Part shown: in pieces, positions 53,151-62,698 of the stretch
Numbering within the stretch: position 1 is the stretch's first letter
Layout: every line of letters starts with the position of its first letter
Source: Polaribacter sp. Hel_I_88
Lineage (GTDB): Bacteria > Bacteroidota > Bacteroidia > Flavobacteriales > Flavobacteriaceae
Length of the DNA: 64,000 bases
Assembly (NCBI RefSeq): GCF_000687935.1
Contig: NZ_JHZZ01000001.1
Span: forward strand, 248,001 to 312,000
Reading direction: 5' to 3'
Translations under genes and position numbers: made by a program
Notes under the pieces: model-generated
What the model was told of the DNA's origin: nothing
What the model saw: only the letters and a program-made list of their open reading frames with translations
Database searches by the model: none

Positions 53151-53280
53151 TATTTTGTTTATTTGGTTATTTGGTTAAATTAAAAAAACCAAAATGGGAT
53201 ATAACAAAATAAAGTGCTTTTTAAAATTAATTTTATAACTGAAACTGAAAACTGCGACTGCCTATTCAACTACTACCAAA
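53151..53280 (+). repeat. Gap with TTTGG-type and CAGTT-type repeats
   Basis: This 130-bp gap contains GTTTATTTGGTTATTTGGTT near 53157-53176, a short tandem repeat, and near 53238-53280 AACTGAAAACTGCGACTGCC and TTCAACTACTACC, the reverse complement of the word family at 22528-22612. No gene. Confidence 0.5.
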
Positions 53281-54486
53281 TTATTCCTTACCATCAACAT
53301 AATCTTGTAAATAAGAAAAACGTTCTGTTAATTTTCCGTTTTCGGTCATTTTTGCACGTTCTAAAACTCCATCTTTATCATTATTAAAAAAAGCTGGAAT
53401 TACATTTTCTAAAAACATTTCACCAAAACCTTCACTGGCATCTTTTGGAAGTTCACAAGGTAAATTATCTACAGCCATCACCACTATTGCATCTTTATCT
53501 TTGTAATCAACTTCAATTTCTTTTTCTGGGTGATATCCATATATTGGATCTGCAATAGTGGATGCTCTTAATGTAGAAGCTACTGGTCCATCTACATCAC
53601 AAGAAATATCTGCCACAAATTTTATATTGAAATCTTTGTGTTTTGCATCTTCCCTTGTATACAGATAAGGTGCTCCATTTCCATAAAAGTGTCCTGCAAT
53701 AAAAAAGTCTGTTACTTTTGCAAATCGCATAAAATCCGAATCGTAATTTTCTGGGTGATTATAAAAATCAAAAACGTCAATTACTTTTCCATCTTTACGT
53801 TTGTTATAATCTAACACATCTGCCAAACAATATACTGGTTCTTTAAAATCTTGACTTAAATATTCATCTACAGAAACTTGTTTGATGTGCATTGCATCTA
53901 ACATTTCTTTGGCTCCGTAAGCAACTTTTCCATTTCCTGTTAATAGGATTTTTAAGTTTTTTAGATTGATTTTTTTTAGTTCAGCAATCAACTCTTTCTG
54001 GCTATCTAACGTTTCTGCTTTTGGTAAATTAAAGGTTTCTTTGGTTACACCAATAGCTCTAAAACCATTGTACACACCAACAATTCCTGCATATCTTCCA
54101 AAACCAATTAATCTTGCTCCATTTTCTTTAATGATGGTTTCGTGATCAAAAAGTTGAATATTTTTATCTAAAATTGCGTTTAATAATTCTCTATTATAAG
54201 GTTGTTTTTTGATAGTATGACTAAAAAAGAAATATTTTTTATTCGGAATTAAAGCATCTATTGGTACTTCTTTTACGCCAAATAACACATCACAATCTTC
54301 CATAATTTTGGTAATTTCCAAACCTTCTTTTTGATATGATTCATCAGAAAAAACACGAATATCCGAGCTTTCTACTGCTATTTTTGCAGATGGAAATTGA
54401 GTTTTAAACTCTTTTAGTTTCGTAGGTGAAAAAACAACTCTTCTATCAGGTGGGGTTTTGCGTTCTTTTATAATGCCAAATTTCAT
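53281..54486 (-). CDS. Alanine/saccharopine dehydrogenase-like oxidoreductase
   Basis: The 401-residue protein has an N-terminal domain of the alanine dehydrogenase/PNT type (MKFGIIKERKTPPDRRVVFSP, then KEVPIDALIPNKKYFFFSHTIKKQ) and a NAD-binding domain (LKILLTGNGKVAYGAKEMLDAMHI). The start and the HTIKKQP motif resemble fungal lysine-forming saccharopine dehydrogenase. The C-terminal part has DISCDVDGPVASTLRASTIADPIYGYHP. It is probably a cytoplasmic amino-acid dehydrogenase. The substrate is not clear; saccharopine metabolism is an untested option. It is monocistronic. Confidence 0.7.
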   Translation of the reverse strand: MKFGIIKERKTPPDRRVVFSPTKLKEFKTQFPSAKIAVESSDIRVFSDESYQKEGLEITKIMEDCDVLFGVKEVPIDALIPNKKYFFFSHTIKKQPYNRELLNAILDKNIQLFDHETIIKENGARLIGFGRYAGIVGVYNGFRAIGVTKETFNLPKAETLDSQKELIAELKKINLKNLKILLTGNGKVAYGAKEMLDAMHIKQVSVDEYLSQDFKEPVYCLADVLDYNKRKDGKVIDVFDFYNHPENYDSDFMRFAKVTDFFIAGHFYGNGAPYLYTREDAKHKDFNIKFVADISCDVDGPVASTLRASTIADPIYGYHPEKEIEVDYKDKDAIVVMAVDNLPCELPKDASEGFGEMFLENVIPAFFNNDKDGVLERAKMTENGKLTERFSYLQDYVDGKE

Positions 54487-54728
54487 ATTTCTGTATTTTG
54501 CTCGAAGATATTTTATTTTAAAGGGAATAACAAATCAAAATTAGATTTTAAAAAAACAAAATTCGTGAAATTGTGACACAGATTTGACTGATTTGCATAG
54601 ATTCTAAATAATTTTATAAATATTTAAAATTTTATTTGCATCAACTATGTAGACTTTTCTTTTTTCTCTTTTCATTTCTAGCTGAACATCCCTGATTAGA
54701 ATTGACCGTTTCTTGTTTCTAAAAAAAA
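54487..54728 (+). other. Intergenic region with decayed repeat words
   Basis: This 242-bp gap has no gene. It holds AAATTCGTGAAATTGTGACA and CAGATTTGACTGATTTGCAT, which look like degraded copies of short GATT-type intergenic repeats. The AATTCGTG core is shared with the outer arms of the element at 33460-33730. Confidence 0.35.
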
Positions 54729-54941
54729 CTAATCAACTCTTTCTACTTCACTTTCTGATTTTAATACTTTATCTCCATCTTCTTGTTCAATATATAAAGC
54801 TTTGTTTCCTTCTTCGCCATTTCTGGTAATTTCGTTCCCTTTAATGGTTTTGGTAACTTTTTCTGTGTAAGTTTCTAGCACTTTACCTTCTGCTGTTCCA
54901 TTTCCCCAGTTCCATTTTACTTTTGTTCCTTTTTGTATCAT
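54729..54941 (-). CDS. DUF2945 small protein
   Basis: The 70-residue protein has a Tudor/SH3-like pattern of DUF2945: KGTKVKWNWGNGTAEGKVLETYTEKVTKTIKG, and a closing KVLKSESEVERV. Family members are small cytoplasmic proteins of unknown function. It is alone, with its own upstream AT-rich DNA, and the 150 bp beyond 54941 hold no gene. Confidence 0.75.
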   Translation of the reverse strand: MIQKGTKVKWNWGNGTAEGKVLETYTEKVTKTIKGNEITRNGEEGNKALYIEQEDGDKVLKSESEVERVD

Positions 54942-55078
54942 CTTTATATTTTTTTTGATTCTATCAAAAATAATGCATTTTTAAAATTTTCTTTTGCTCG
55001 ATAAAATCTTTTTTTAAAACAAACGCATTTTAACGTTTATTTTATTGTTTAAATAAATTGTAAACTTGACTATTTTTG

Positions 55079-55086
55079 TATTTTTG
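55079..55086 (+). promoter_or_regulatory. Promoter before RNA element copy 2
   Basis: TATTTTTG is a perfect -7 element; ATTG lies 18 bases upstream (55057-55060) as a weaker -33 match. Transcription would start at about 55092, which is where the RNA element begins. No other good promoter is seen between here and ssrA. Confidence 0.6.
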
Positions 55087-55092
55087 CAAACC

Positions 55093-55183
55093 GCGTTAAG
55101 GATTGAAGCGATATCCTTTTTAACTTTTTCGTTAAAAAGATTTAGCGGAAAGCCTGACCAAGCTTTTTTGCTTGGGAACGCCC
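55093..55183 (+). ncRNA. Structured RNA element, copy 2
   Basis: This 91-base segment begins GCGTTAAGGATTGAAGCG and ends GGGAACGCCC. It can form a closing GCGTT/AACGC helix, AAGGAT/ATCCTT, CTTTTTAAC/GTTAAAAAG, and a CCAAGC/GCTTGG hairpin that is lost in copy 1 (44595-44668). GGAAAGCCTG is shared. The sequence starts at the predicted start site of the 55079 promoter. It may be the Flavo-1 RNA motif; this is unverified. No T-run terminator follows, so the RNA could be the 5' part of a pre-tmRNA. Confidence 0.6.
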
Positions 55184-55276
55184 AAAAACATAATATTGTT
55201 TTGCTCTAAAAAATTTTAGAATTTTGTAAAAGGTTCTGAAACGAGTTCAGAACAAAATAAATTAAAAATTTATTTT

Positions 55277-55665
55277 GGGGACGACTGGTTTTGACAGCAA
55301 GGACAGTTGATTTGTAAGCATATCAAGGATTGAAATTACACTTGTAAAACTATTTCAACTTTTTAAACGGCGAAGATAACTACGCTTTAGCTGCATAATT
55401 CGAATCATAGTAGAATTTGCCTAGGCTCACAAGGTGAGCAAGCTTTATGTCCACGAATAGCCTTGATTTACGGCGCTTCACTTTTGGATATCGTAAAAGT
55501 AAATATAGAAAACCTGAAGCTTTGGTGGGTTTTTGAAACTAAAGAAGCTAAGTTAAAAGTGGATTGTTCTTAATCAGCTTTTAAACGAAAACCAAGAAAG
55601 AACTAAATATGTAGAAAGCTTTTTAGCTGCTTGTTTGGACCCGAGTTCGATTCTCGGCGTCTCCA
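55277..55665 (+). ncRNA. ssrA: Transfer-messenger RNA
   Basis: tmRNA rescues stalled ribosomes and tags the incomplete protein for proteolysis. The 5' end GGGGACGACTGGTTTTGAC pairs with the 3' end CGTCTCC plus discriminator A, and a T-loop-like GAGTTCGATTCTC lies just before it. CCA is not encoded. The tag frame GGC GAA GAT AAC TAC GCT TTA GCT GCA TAA (55369-55398) gives GEDNYALAA after the Ala from tRNA, ending in the usual ALAA. The 5' and 3' limits are set by the acceptor pairing. A hairpin GTTCTGAA/TTCAGAAC lies upstream at 55233-55252. Confidence 0.95.
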
Positions 55666-55668
55666 CTT

Positions 55669-55708
55669 AAAACCTTGTAAATCAAACATTTACAAGGTTT
55701 TTATTTTT
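55669..55708 (+). terminator. Terminator of ssrA
   Basis: A long stem (55669-55682 with 55688-55701, AAAACCTTGTAAAT and its complement) with a 5-base loop is followed by TTATTTTTTA. It also lies beyond the 3' end of the convergent TolC gene. Confidence 0.85.
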
Positions 55709-55729
55709 TACGATATCAATTTTTTTATT

Positions 55730-57154
55730 TTAATTAAGAGTTGATCCTCTATAAAATTCTAAAACTTTCACTCTTAAAAAATAATCGTATTTGGCAATAG
55801 AAAGATTAATTTTTGCATTTTCTAAATTGTTTTTACTAGTGATGTAAGCTAAAAAATTAGAAACTCCATTGTTAAATCTAGTTTCATTAATTTCAAAAGA
55901 TTTCTCGAAAGCAGTTACTTGTTTTGATAAACTTTCATATCTGAGAAAAGCAGCTTGCATATCAAAATGGACTTGTTTTATAGCATTTTTAATTTCAAAT
56001 TGTGTTTGTTCCAAAGCAATTAAAGATTCTTCTACTTGTAATTTTTCTAAAGCCACATTATTTTTTGCTTGAAAACCATTAAAAATGGGAATATTTACAG
56101 AAAAACCAATTACCGAATTTAAATTGTTATCAAATTGATCTGTATAGCCAATTTGCTGCGCACTAAATAAGGTTTGATTTGTGAAAACTGGACTATTTTG
56201 ATTGTTGATATTTACAAAATCTCCAGTTTCAACAATAGCTGAACCAGTTTCTGTGAACGTTTCTGCTGCACTTGAATAATTAGTATTTAAACCCGCAAAC
56301 AAAGAAATTTCTGGAATGTATTGTGCTTTTGCAACTTGTACTCCTTTTTTTGCTGATTCCACTCGTATTTCTCTTGCTTTAAAAGTCGCTAAACTTTGTA
56401 AAGCATCTCTAAAAACTTGATCTGATGTGAATTGGTATTTATCTAAACTAAACAAAAAACCATCTGAACTTACATTAACTTTTGAAGTTAAATTCAATAA
56501 GGCTGTTAAACTCAATTTTGCATTATTTAGTGCAATTTCTGATGCTAAAATATTGGTTTGATCAGCTGCTTTTTGCCCTAATAAATCTGTGTAATCTGCA
56601 GGATTATCTCTCCCTAAATCATACAGATCTTTCTGAATTTTAAGTTGTTTGTTTGTAGCTAGTAAACGTTGTTCGTTTAAAATCAAAACATCTTTGCTAT
56701 TCATTACTTGTAAATACGCTAAAGTTACAGATAAGATAAGATTTTGCTTTTCTTGTTCAACTTCTAAATTGGCTGCTTTTGTATTTAATTGTTGTTGTTT
56801 TAAACTATTTATCAATCTAAAACCATTAAAAACAGTAGCATTTAAACTTAAATTTGCAGTAGAAAAGGTTAATTGTTGATTGATAAAATCGTTTGTAAAA
56901 GGATCAATACTTCTACCATTATTTATCCCTAAATTATAACTCCCATTTACAGTGGGTAACAAATCCATTTTTGATTGTTGGTAGTTTATATTGGCAGATT
57001 TTTCTGAATTTTTAGTTGATTTTAAACGTAAATTATTCTCTAAAGCAATGTTGATACATTCCTCTAACGAATATGCTTTTTCCTGTTCATTTTGACAAAA
57101 AACAGTAAAGCTAAAACCAAAAACAATTGCGTAAATTAAACTTCTTTTTATCAT
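55730..57154 (-). CDS. TolC-family outer membrane efflux protein
   Basis: TolC-type proteins form the outer membrane exit duct. The 474-residue protein has a signal peptide, the family opening YSLEECINIALENNLRLKS and two long alpha-helical coiled-coil repeats (about 60-260 and 270-460), with typical VSVNIPIFNGFQAKNNV-type barrel segments (FSVNIPIFNGF near 352). It is the last gene of the operon with an ABC ATPase and permeases, and begins 2 bp after the ATPase gene. No separate membrane-fusion protein is encoded between them; it may be outside the window. Confidence 0.88.
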   Translation of the reverse strand: MIKRSLIYAIVFGFSFTVFCQNEQEKAYSLEECINIALENNLRLKSTKNSEKSANINYQQSKMDLLPTVNGSYNLGINNGRSIDPFTNDFINQQLTFSTANLSLNATVFNGFRLINSLKQQQLNTKAANLEVEQEKQNLILSVTLAYLQVMNSKDVLILNEQRLLATNKQLKIQKDLYDLGRDNPADYTDLLGQKAADQTNILASEIALNNAKLSLTALLNLTSKVNVSSDGFLFSLDKYQFTSDQVFRDALQSLATFKAREIRVESAKKGVQVAKAQYIPEISLFAGLNTNYSSAAETFTETGSAIVETGDFVNINNQNSPVFTNQTLFSAQQIGYTDQFDNNLNSVIGFSVNIPIFNGFQAKNNVALEKLQVEESLIALEQTQFEIKNAIKQVHFDMQAAFLRYESLSKQVTAFEKSFEINETRFNNGVSNFLAYITSKNNLENAKINLSIAKYDYFLRVKVLEFYRGSTLN

Positions 57155-57156
57155 TA

Positions 57157-57843
57157 TTAATTTTGTTGAACGTTTACAATTTTGCCATCTAATAAATGCA
57201 CAATTTGCGATCCATAAGCTGCATTTTCCTCTGAATGTGTTGCCTGAATTATGGTAACACCTTCTTTGTTTAATTTTGCAAAAAGCTCCATAATTTCTTT
57301 ACTTTGGTTGGAGTTTAAGTTTCCTGTGGGTTCATCTGCCAAAATTAATTTTGGACTGCTAATTAACGCTCTTGCAACACCTACTAATTGTTGCTGACCT
57401 CCACTTAATTGCTGTGGAAACAGGTCTTTTTTACCTACAATATTAAATCTGTCTAACATATCTGCAACTAATGCTTTTCGTTCAGAAGATTTTACATTTT
57501 TGTAAATTAAAGGTGTTTCTATATTTTCTTGTACGTTTAACTCATCAATTAAATGATACGCCTGAAAGACAAAACCAATATATTCTTTGTATAATTTTAA
57601 TCGATTTCTTTCTCTCATATTTACAACAGATTCTCCCAAAAAAGTATAATCGCCATTTGTAAAACTATCTAACATTCCAATACAATTTAGCAAGGTCGAT
57701 TTTCCTGAACCTGAAGGGCCCATTAAGGAAATGAATTCGCCTTCCTTTATTTTTAAATCGATATTAACTAACAAGTTAAATGTGTTTCCTCCAGATTTTA
57801 TAACTTTTGAAGCCTTTTGTATGTCTATTAATGTATTCATCAT
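57157..57843 (-). CDS. ABC transporter ATPase, MacB/LolD type
   Basis: The 228-residue cytoplasmic ATPase has Walker A GPSGSGKS (42-49), Q-loop VFQAYHLI, signature LSGGQ (146-150), Walker B LILADEP (167-172) and the H-loop ATHSEE. The length and the LVGVARAL after the signature match MacB/LolD-type exporters that pair with FtsX-like permeases. It lies 3 bp after the permease gene at 57847 and 2 bp before the TolC gene. Confidence 0.92.
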   Translation of the reverse strand: MMNTLIDIQKASKVIKSGGNTFNLLVNIDLKIKEGEFISLMGPSGSGKSTLLNCIGMLDSFTNGDYTFLGESVVNMRERNRLKLYKEYIGFVFQAYHLIDELNVQENIETPLIYKNVKSSERKALVADMLDRFNIVGKKDLFPQQLSGGQQQLVGVARALISSPKLILADEPTGNLNSNQSKEIMELFAKLNKEGVTIIQATHSEENAAYGSQIVHLLDGKIVNVQQN

Positions 57844-57846
57844 TGT

Positions 57847-60267
57847 TTACTCTGTTTTTAAAGAATCTATAGGATTTGATATGGCTGTTTTTAATGAGAC
57901 TAAACCAACCACAATAAAAGTGACAATTAATACTGATAACGAAATTGCCAATATTGCAAAATGATTAATGTCGATTCGATATGCAAAATTTGAAAGCCAA
58001 TTTTTAACCACAATTATGGATATTGGCCAAGCAATTACAGTTGCCAATACAATAAAGAAAAGATATTCTTTAACGGATATTTTAAGAATTGAAGCCACTG
58101 AGGCTCCTAAAACTTTTCGGATTCCGATTTCTTTTGTTCTCCCAACAATTAAAAGCAACGTAATTCCAATAATACCCAATAAGGATAAAAAAACTGCTAT
58201 AAAATTTAGGATAAAAACCAACTTTCCAACTTGTTGATCTTGTGCATGCAATTGTTTGTAATTAGTATCTAAAAACTCAATTTCTAAAGGATAAGGTTCG
58301 TTTAATTCGGCATATACTGCATAAATTTTATCTAAACCAGCTGTTGTACTTTCTGAATTTAAAGCGATAATGCTATTGCCATTCATACGAACTTGATTGG
58401 AAATTATGATAAAATAAGGTTTAATTTCTTCTCTTAACGAAAACAAATTGATGTCCTCAAAAATACCATCAATTTGAAATGGAAACCCAACATTTCCTTC
58501 TGCATCTGTATAATCTGGCTCGCTGATAATAGTTGTACCAATCAATTCTTCTTCAGATATATTTTTAATTGCTGCCATTTTTTTTGCAGCAGTTCTGTTG
58601 ATTATTGTTCTTCTCTGCTGATTATCAGTATTTTCAAAAACAGATTTTGGTAAAGTAGTTTTTAATTCATACACTTGTATGGCAGCATAATCCATATACA
58701 ATTGATTTGCATCATCGTAAATCGTTTCTATACCTTCTACTTTATAGGTAAGTTGATTAAAAGTACCAATTGCCAAAGTAGAACCATTTGCAACCCTTTC
58801 TACTTCTGGAATTTGTTTTAATTTTTGCTGAAAAAGCTCTAAATTGTCTGGAGAAACATTGGCGTAAACAATGTTGTTTTTGTTGAAACCCAAATCTTTA
58901 TTTGCTATAAAATCTACTTGACTTTGAATAAAATAAGAGATTACAGTAATTCCAATAATAATCACAAATTGGCTAATCACTAAATATTTACGTACCGAAA
59001 AATCTTTGTATCCTTTTTCTTTTAATCGATTTTGAAACAAACTTTTTGCACTTTTTTGCGATAAATTTAAAGCTGGTAAAATACTAGAAACCAAACCAAT
59101 TAGTACCGCCAAAATTAAAACTGCAAAGTAACTTTCATAATTTTCTATAAAACTCATTTGGATTTTTACACCCATCAACTCGTTAAATTTTGGCACAACT
59201 AAAGGCAAAAACAAAACTGCTAAAGGAACTGCAATTACTGCCAATAAAATTCCTTCAAAAATAAATTGTCTAATTACAGAACCTCTTGATGCTCCAATCA
59301 CTTTACGAATTCCGATTGTTTTAGATTGTTTCGTTTTAATTGCTAACGTAAAATTGGAATAATTAAAAACACAAATTCCTAAAATAAATAAAGCAAAAAA
59401 GCTTATTAAATAAAGGTAATTTATATTTCCAGGTGTTTTTAATTCATACAAAATATTCGATTTTAAATGAATATCTTGTATTGGTTGTAAAAAGTGATTT
59501 TTATACGTTGAATTCCCAACAAGCCTTGGATTTAAAGTCGCAATGTTTTGATTAATTTGTGCTTCAATGGTTTTTTGATTTACTCCATTTTCTGCTTGCA
59601 AATACACGTGACTTCCCCAATATTCTAATCTTTCTTTGTGCAATGCCAAAGAAAAATCGAAATGCGAGTTTTTTGGAACATCTTTTATAATACCTGCAAC
59701 ATTGTATTTTACCCCAGCAATTTCAACTATTTTGTTGATTAACTCGTAATTATTATTCCCAGAAACCAATCTTTTTGCCACAGATTCTGTTAGTAAAACT
59801 GAATTTTTATTTTGATAAAAATCACTAAACGTCCCAGCTGATAAATGCCAAGAAAAAATATTTGTAAATGATTTTGGCGTATTTGTAGACAACACATCTT
59901 TAATAGTGATTTCTTTATCTCCAAAACGAATAAAATCTGAACTAGTTTCAGTTATAAAATGCGTTGCAGCTTTTACATTTGATAAATTAGCAAGTCGATT
60001 GATTTGAGCTACTTGATTTTTACCATCATCATTATTCCAATTCCCAAAACCAACAACACTATAATCTTGAGAACGCATTGTAATTCCTAATCGATATATT
60101 TCATCTGAATTTTCGTGAAATTTATCAAAACTTGTTTCAAATTTTAAGTAGGTAATCGCAATATAAATAACCATAATGCTAGCAACCAGACTCACCAAAT
60201 TAAATGTGGTAAAAAAGGCTTGAGATTTAAAACCTCTAAATGCTGTTTTTAAACTATTTTGTAACAT
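57847..60267 (-). CDS. FtsX/MacB-type ABC permease, divergent N-terminus
   Basis: The 806-residue permease has two FtsX-like blocks, with the conserved transmembrane signatures KTKQSKTIGIRKVIGASRGSV (about 310-330) and GRTKEIGIRKVLGASVASI (about 710-730), and closes with SNPIDSLKTE. The two large periplasmic loops are MacB_PCD-like. Its N-terminal helix (FTTFNLVSLVASIMVIYIA) lacks the NxxKNKxYSLINITGLAIG pattern of the next permease. It begins 3 bp after the neighbouring permease gene. Substrates are likely peptides or lipids, by family; not determined. Confidence 0.85.
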   Translation of the reverse strand: MLQNSLKTAFRGFKSQAFFTTFNLVSLVASIMVIYIAITYLKFETSFDKFHENSDEIYRLGITMRSQDYSVVGFGNWNNDDGKNQVAQINRLANLSNVKAATHFITETSSDFIRFGDKEITIKDVLSTNTPKSFTNIFSWHLSAGTFSDFYQNKNSVLLTESVAKRLVSGNNNYELINKIVEIAGVKYNVAGIIKDVPKNSHFDFSLALHKERLEYWGSHVYLQAENGVNQKTIEAQINQNIATLNPRLVGNSTYKNHFLQPIQDIHLKSNILYELKTPGNINYLYLISFFALFILGICVFNYSNFTLAIKTKQSKTIGIRKVIGASRGSVIRQFIFEGILLAVIAVPLAVLFLPLVVPKFNELMGVKIQMSFIENYESYFAVLILAVLIGLVSSILPALNLSQKSAKSLFQNRLKEKGYKDFSVRKYLVISQFVIIIGITVISYFIQSQVDFIANKDLGFNKNNIVYANVSPDNLELFQQKLKQIPEVERVANGSTLAIGTFNQLTYKVEGIETIYDDANQLYMDYAAIQVYELKTTLPKSVFENTDNQQRRTIINRTAAKKMAAIKNISEEELIGTTIISEPDYTDAEGNVGFPFQIDGIFEDINLFSLREEIKPYFIIISNQVRMNGNSIIALNSESTTAGLDKIYAVYAELNEPYPLEIEFLDTNYKQLHAQDQQVGKLVFILNFIAVFLSLLGIIGITLLLIVGRTKEIGIRKVLGASVASILKISVKEYLFFIVLATVIAWPISIIVVKNWLSNFAYRIDINHFAILAISLSVLIVTFIVVGLVSLKTAISNPIDSLKTE

Positions 60268-60270
60268 ATT

Positions 60271-62670
60271 TTACTCTGTTTTTAAAGAATCTACAGGATT
60301 TGCAATTGCAGATTTTATTGCTTGATAACTAACAGTAATTAAGGTAATTAATAAAGATCCTGATGATGCTACTACAAAAACTGTCCAAGAAATATTAGTT
60401 CTGTAGGTAAATTTTTCGAGCCATTCACTCATCATAAAATACGCAATTGGCGAACCTATAATTAATGAAATAGTAACTAATTTTAAGAAGTCTTTAGACA
60501 ATAACATCCATAGTTGACTTACAGAAGCACCTAACGTTTTACGAACGCCAATTTCTTTTGTGCGTTGTTCTGCCACAAAAGATGCCAAACCAAATAAGCC
60601 CAAACAGCTGATAAAAATTGCCAATAATGTAAATACTTTAGAGAGGTTTGCAATACGTTCTTCAGATCTGAATTTTTGTCCATATTGTTCATCAACAAAT
60701 TGATAATCAAAAGGAATATTTGGAAAATTTGCTTTAAAAGTACTTTCTATAATCGCTAAATTATCAGCAACGCTCTTACTTGGATTCATTCTTAAATTAT
60801 AATAACTTTCAGAACTATTTTTATCAAAAACATACATGGATGGTTTTACAGGCGAATAAGGAGATTGCACCAAAATATCATCAATAATACCGATAATTTT
60901 TAATGGCTCATTTGGATCTTCTGTATCAGAATCTCTCATATATTTACCTATCGGATTTTCTAAACCCATATAAGTAACAGCAGATTTATTTAAAATTACA
61001 GCAGTAGAATCTGATGGAAATTCACGCGAAAAACCTCTTCCCTTAATAATTTTTAAGCCTAACGTTTCTACAAACTCATAAGAAACAGCAGTATGCGTAA
61101 ATTCTTCTTGAAAACCAGGTTGTTTTCCATCCCAAGTAAAACCACTGTAATTAGACCAAATATCTGTCATAGGGCTACTGGTGCCTGCCATTTCTGTAAC
61201 AGCTCCAGAATTTATAAATTGGTTACGCATCAAATCTTTTTTCCCAATAAATTCTGATGACATAACAGGAATTTGGATCAAACCTTCTTTATCATAACCT
61301 GTTGGTCTGTTTTTTGCAAAATCAATTTGGTTCATCACAATCATAGTTCCAATAATTAAGGCTACAGAAACTGTAAATTGTGTAACTACTAATATTTTTC
61401 TTGGCAAAGCTGCATATTTTCCTGTTTTAAAAGTGCCTTTTAAAACAGTTACAGGATTAAAAGATGACAAATATAAAGCAGGATAACTGCCTGCTAAAAA
61501 AGAAGTAATCACAATAAAAATTAAAGAAACGAACCAAAATTCAAAATCTAACCAAGGAAATAGTATTTCTTTACTTGCTAAATCATTAAAACCATTTAAA
61601 AATAACAAAACCAACCCAATTGATAGTACAAATGATAGTACTACAATTAAAAAAGATTCACTTAAAAATTGCGCAATTAATTGACTTCTTTTTGAGCCGA
61701 TAGATTTACGGATTCCTACTTCAATGGCTCTTTTTTCTGATCTTGCTGTACTTAAATTTACAAAATTAATACAAGCTAATAACAATATAAAAGCACCAAT
61801 AATTCCAAATAACCAAACGTTTTCAATTCTTCCACCAACTTGCTTCCCATCCTCAAATTTATTACGCAAATACCAATCTTTCATTGGGAATAAAAATATC
61901 TGTGGATTAAATTCTGCTTCTTCTGGAGATGCTATTTTTTTAAGATTAATGATTTTTGCTGAAACATTAGCCATTGTTGTGTTTTCGTTAATTTGCGCAA
62001 AAAGTTGAAAAGAGTTATTTCCCCAATTTGTTTTTGCATTTTGTACCCAAGGTCTTATAGCCACATAATGATTCCAAGAAGCAATAAAATCTAAATCAGA
62101 AAAACTATTATTTTTGGCAATGTTTTTATAAACAGCACTTACAGATAAATCGTCTGTATTATTTACTCTTACAATTTTGCCAATTGGGTTTTCATCTTTA
62201 AACAAGGCTTTAGCAGTAGATTCAGCAATCATAATCGATTTTTGATCATCAATTCCGTTTTTTACTCCTGCAATAATTTGTAAACTCAACATATCTGGAG
62301 CACCTTTTTGCATAAAATTTCCTTGAAAATTTATATTGATTTCCCCATATTTTAAATACCTGGTTTGCGTCCAAGAAGACATTACCAAATGTTTAAAATT
62401 GTCTTCATATTCTTTTCTGATGGCAAATTCTAAAGGCCTTGGAATTGCTTCAGATGTTTCTGTATTTTCATTATACGTTTCGGTTTGCAATACCTGTGCA
62501 ATTGTATCGTAATTTTCAAAATGATCATTGAAATTTAGTTCATCATTAATCCACAATCCAATGAGTATGGTTGCTGTAATTCCAATCGCTAAACCAGTAA
62601 TATTAATCAAAGAATATACTTTGTTCTTAATTAAGTTTCTAAGCGCTATTTTTAAATAATTTTTAAACAT
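60271..62670 (-). CDS. FtsX/MacB-type ABC permease
   Basis: This 799-residue permease begins MFKNYLKIALRNLIKNKVYS, the usual start of Bacteroidota MacB-like permeases. It has the ARSEKRAIEVGIRKSIGSKRSQL signature in the first half and QRTKEIGVRKTLGASVSQL in the second, and ends IANPVDSLKTE. Each half has four helices around a large periplasmic domain. It is one of three tandem paralogues of this operon, co-transcribed with the ATPase and TolC genes. Confidence 0.9.
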   Translation of the reverse strand: MFKNYLKIALRNLIKNKVYSLINITGLAIGITATILIGLWINDELNFNDHFENYDTIAQVLQTETYNENTETSEAIPRPLEFAIRKEYEDNFKHLVMSSWTQTRYLKYGEININFQGNFMQKGAPDMLSLQIIAGVKNGIDDQKSIMIAESTAKALFKDENPIGKIVRVNNTDDLSVSAVYKNIAKNNSFSDLDFIASWNHYVAIRPWVQNAKTNWGNNSFQLFAQINENTTMANVSAKIINLKKIASPEEAEFNPQIFLFPMKDWYLRNKFEDGKQVGGRIENVWLFGIIGAFILLLACINFVNLSTARSEKRAIEVGIRKSIGSKRSQLIAQFLSESFLIVVLSFVLSIGLVLLFLNGFNDLASKEILFPWLDFEFWFVSLIFIVITSFLAGSYPALYLSSFNPVTVLKGTFKTGKYAALPRKILVVTQFTVSVALIIGTMIVMNQIDFAKNRPTGYDKEGLIQIPVMSSEFIGKKDLMRNQFINSGAVTEMAGTSSPMTDIWSNYSGFTWDGKQPGFQEEFTHTAVSYEFVETLGLKIIKGRGFSREFPSDSTAVILNKSAVTYMGLENPIGKYMRDSDTEDPNEPLKIIGIIDDILVQSPYSPVKPSMYVFDKNSSESYYNLRMNPSKSVADNLAIIESTFKANFPNIPFDYQFVDEQYGQKFRSEERIANLSKVFTLLAIFISCLGLFGLASFVAEQRTKEIGVRKTLGASVSQLWMLLSKDFLKLVTISLIIGSPIAYFMMSEWLEKFTYRTNISWTVFVVASSGSLLITLITVSYQAIKSAIANPVDSLKTE

Positions 62671-62698
62671 AATTTTTCTTTTTTTGATTGCTGATTTT

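Noticed and set aside
55277..55665. A tRNA gene at the tmRNA 3' end.
   Set aside because: The tRNA-like half is part of ssrA: the acceptor pairs with the 5' end 380 bases away and a tag frame lies between.
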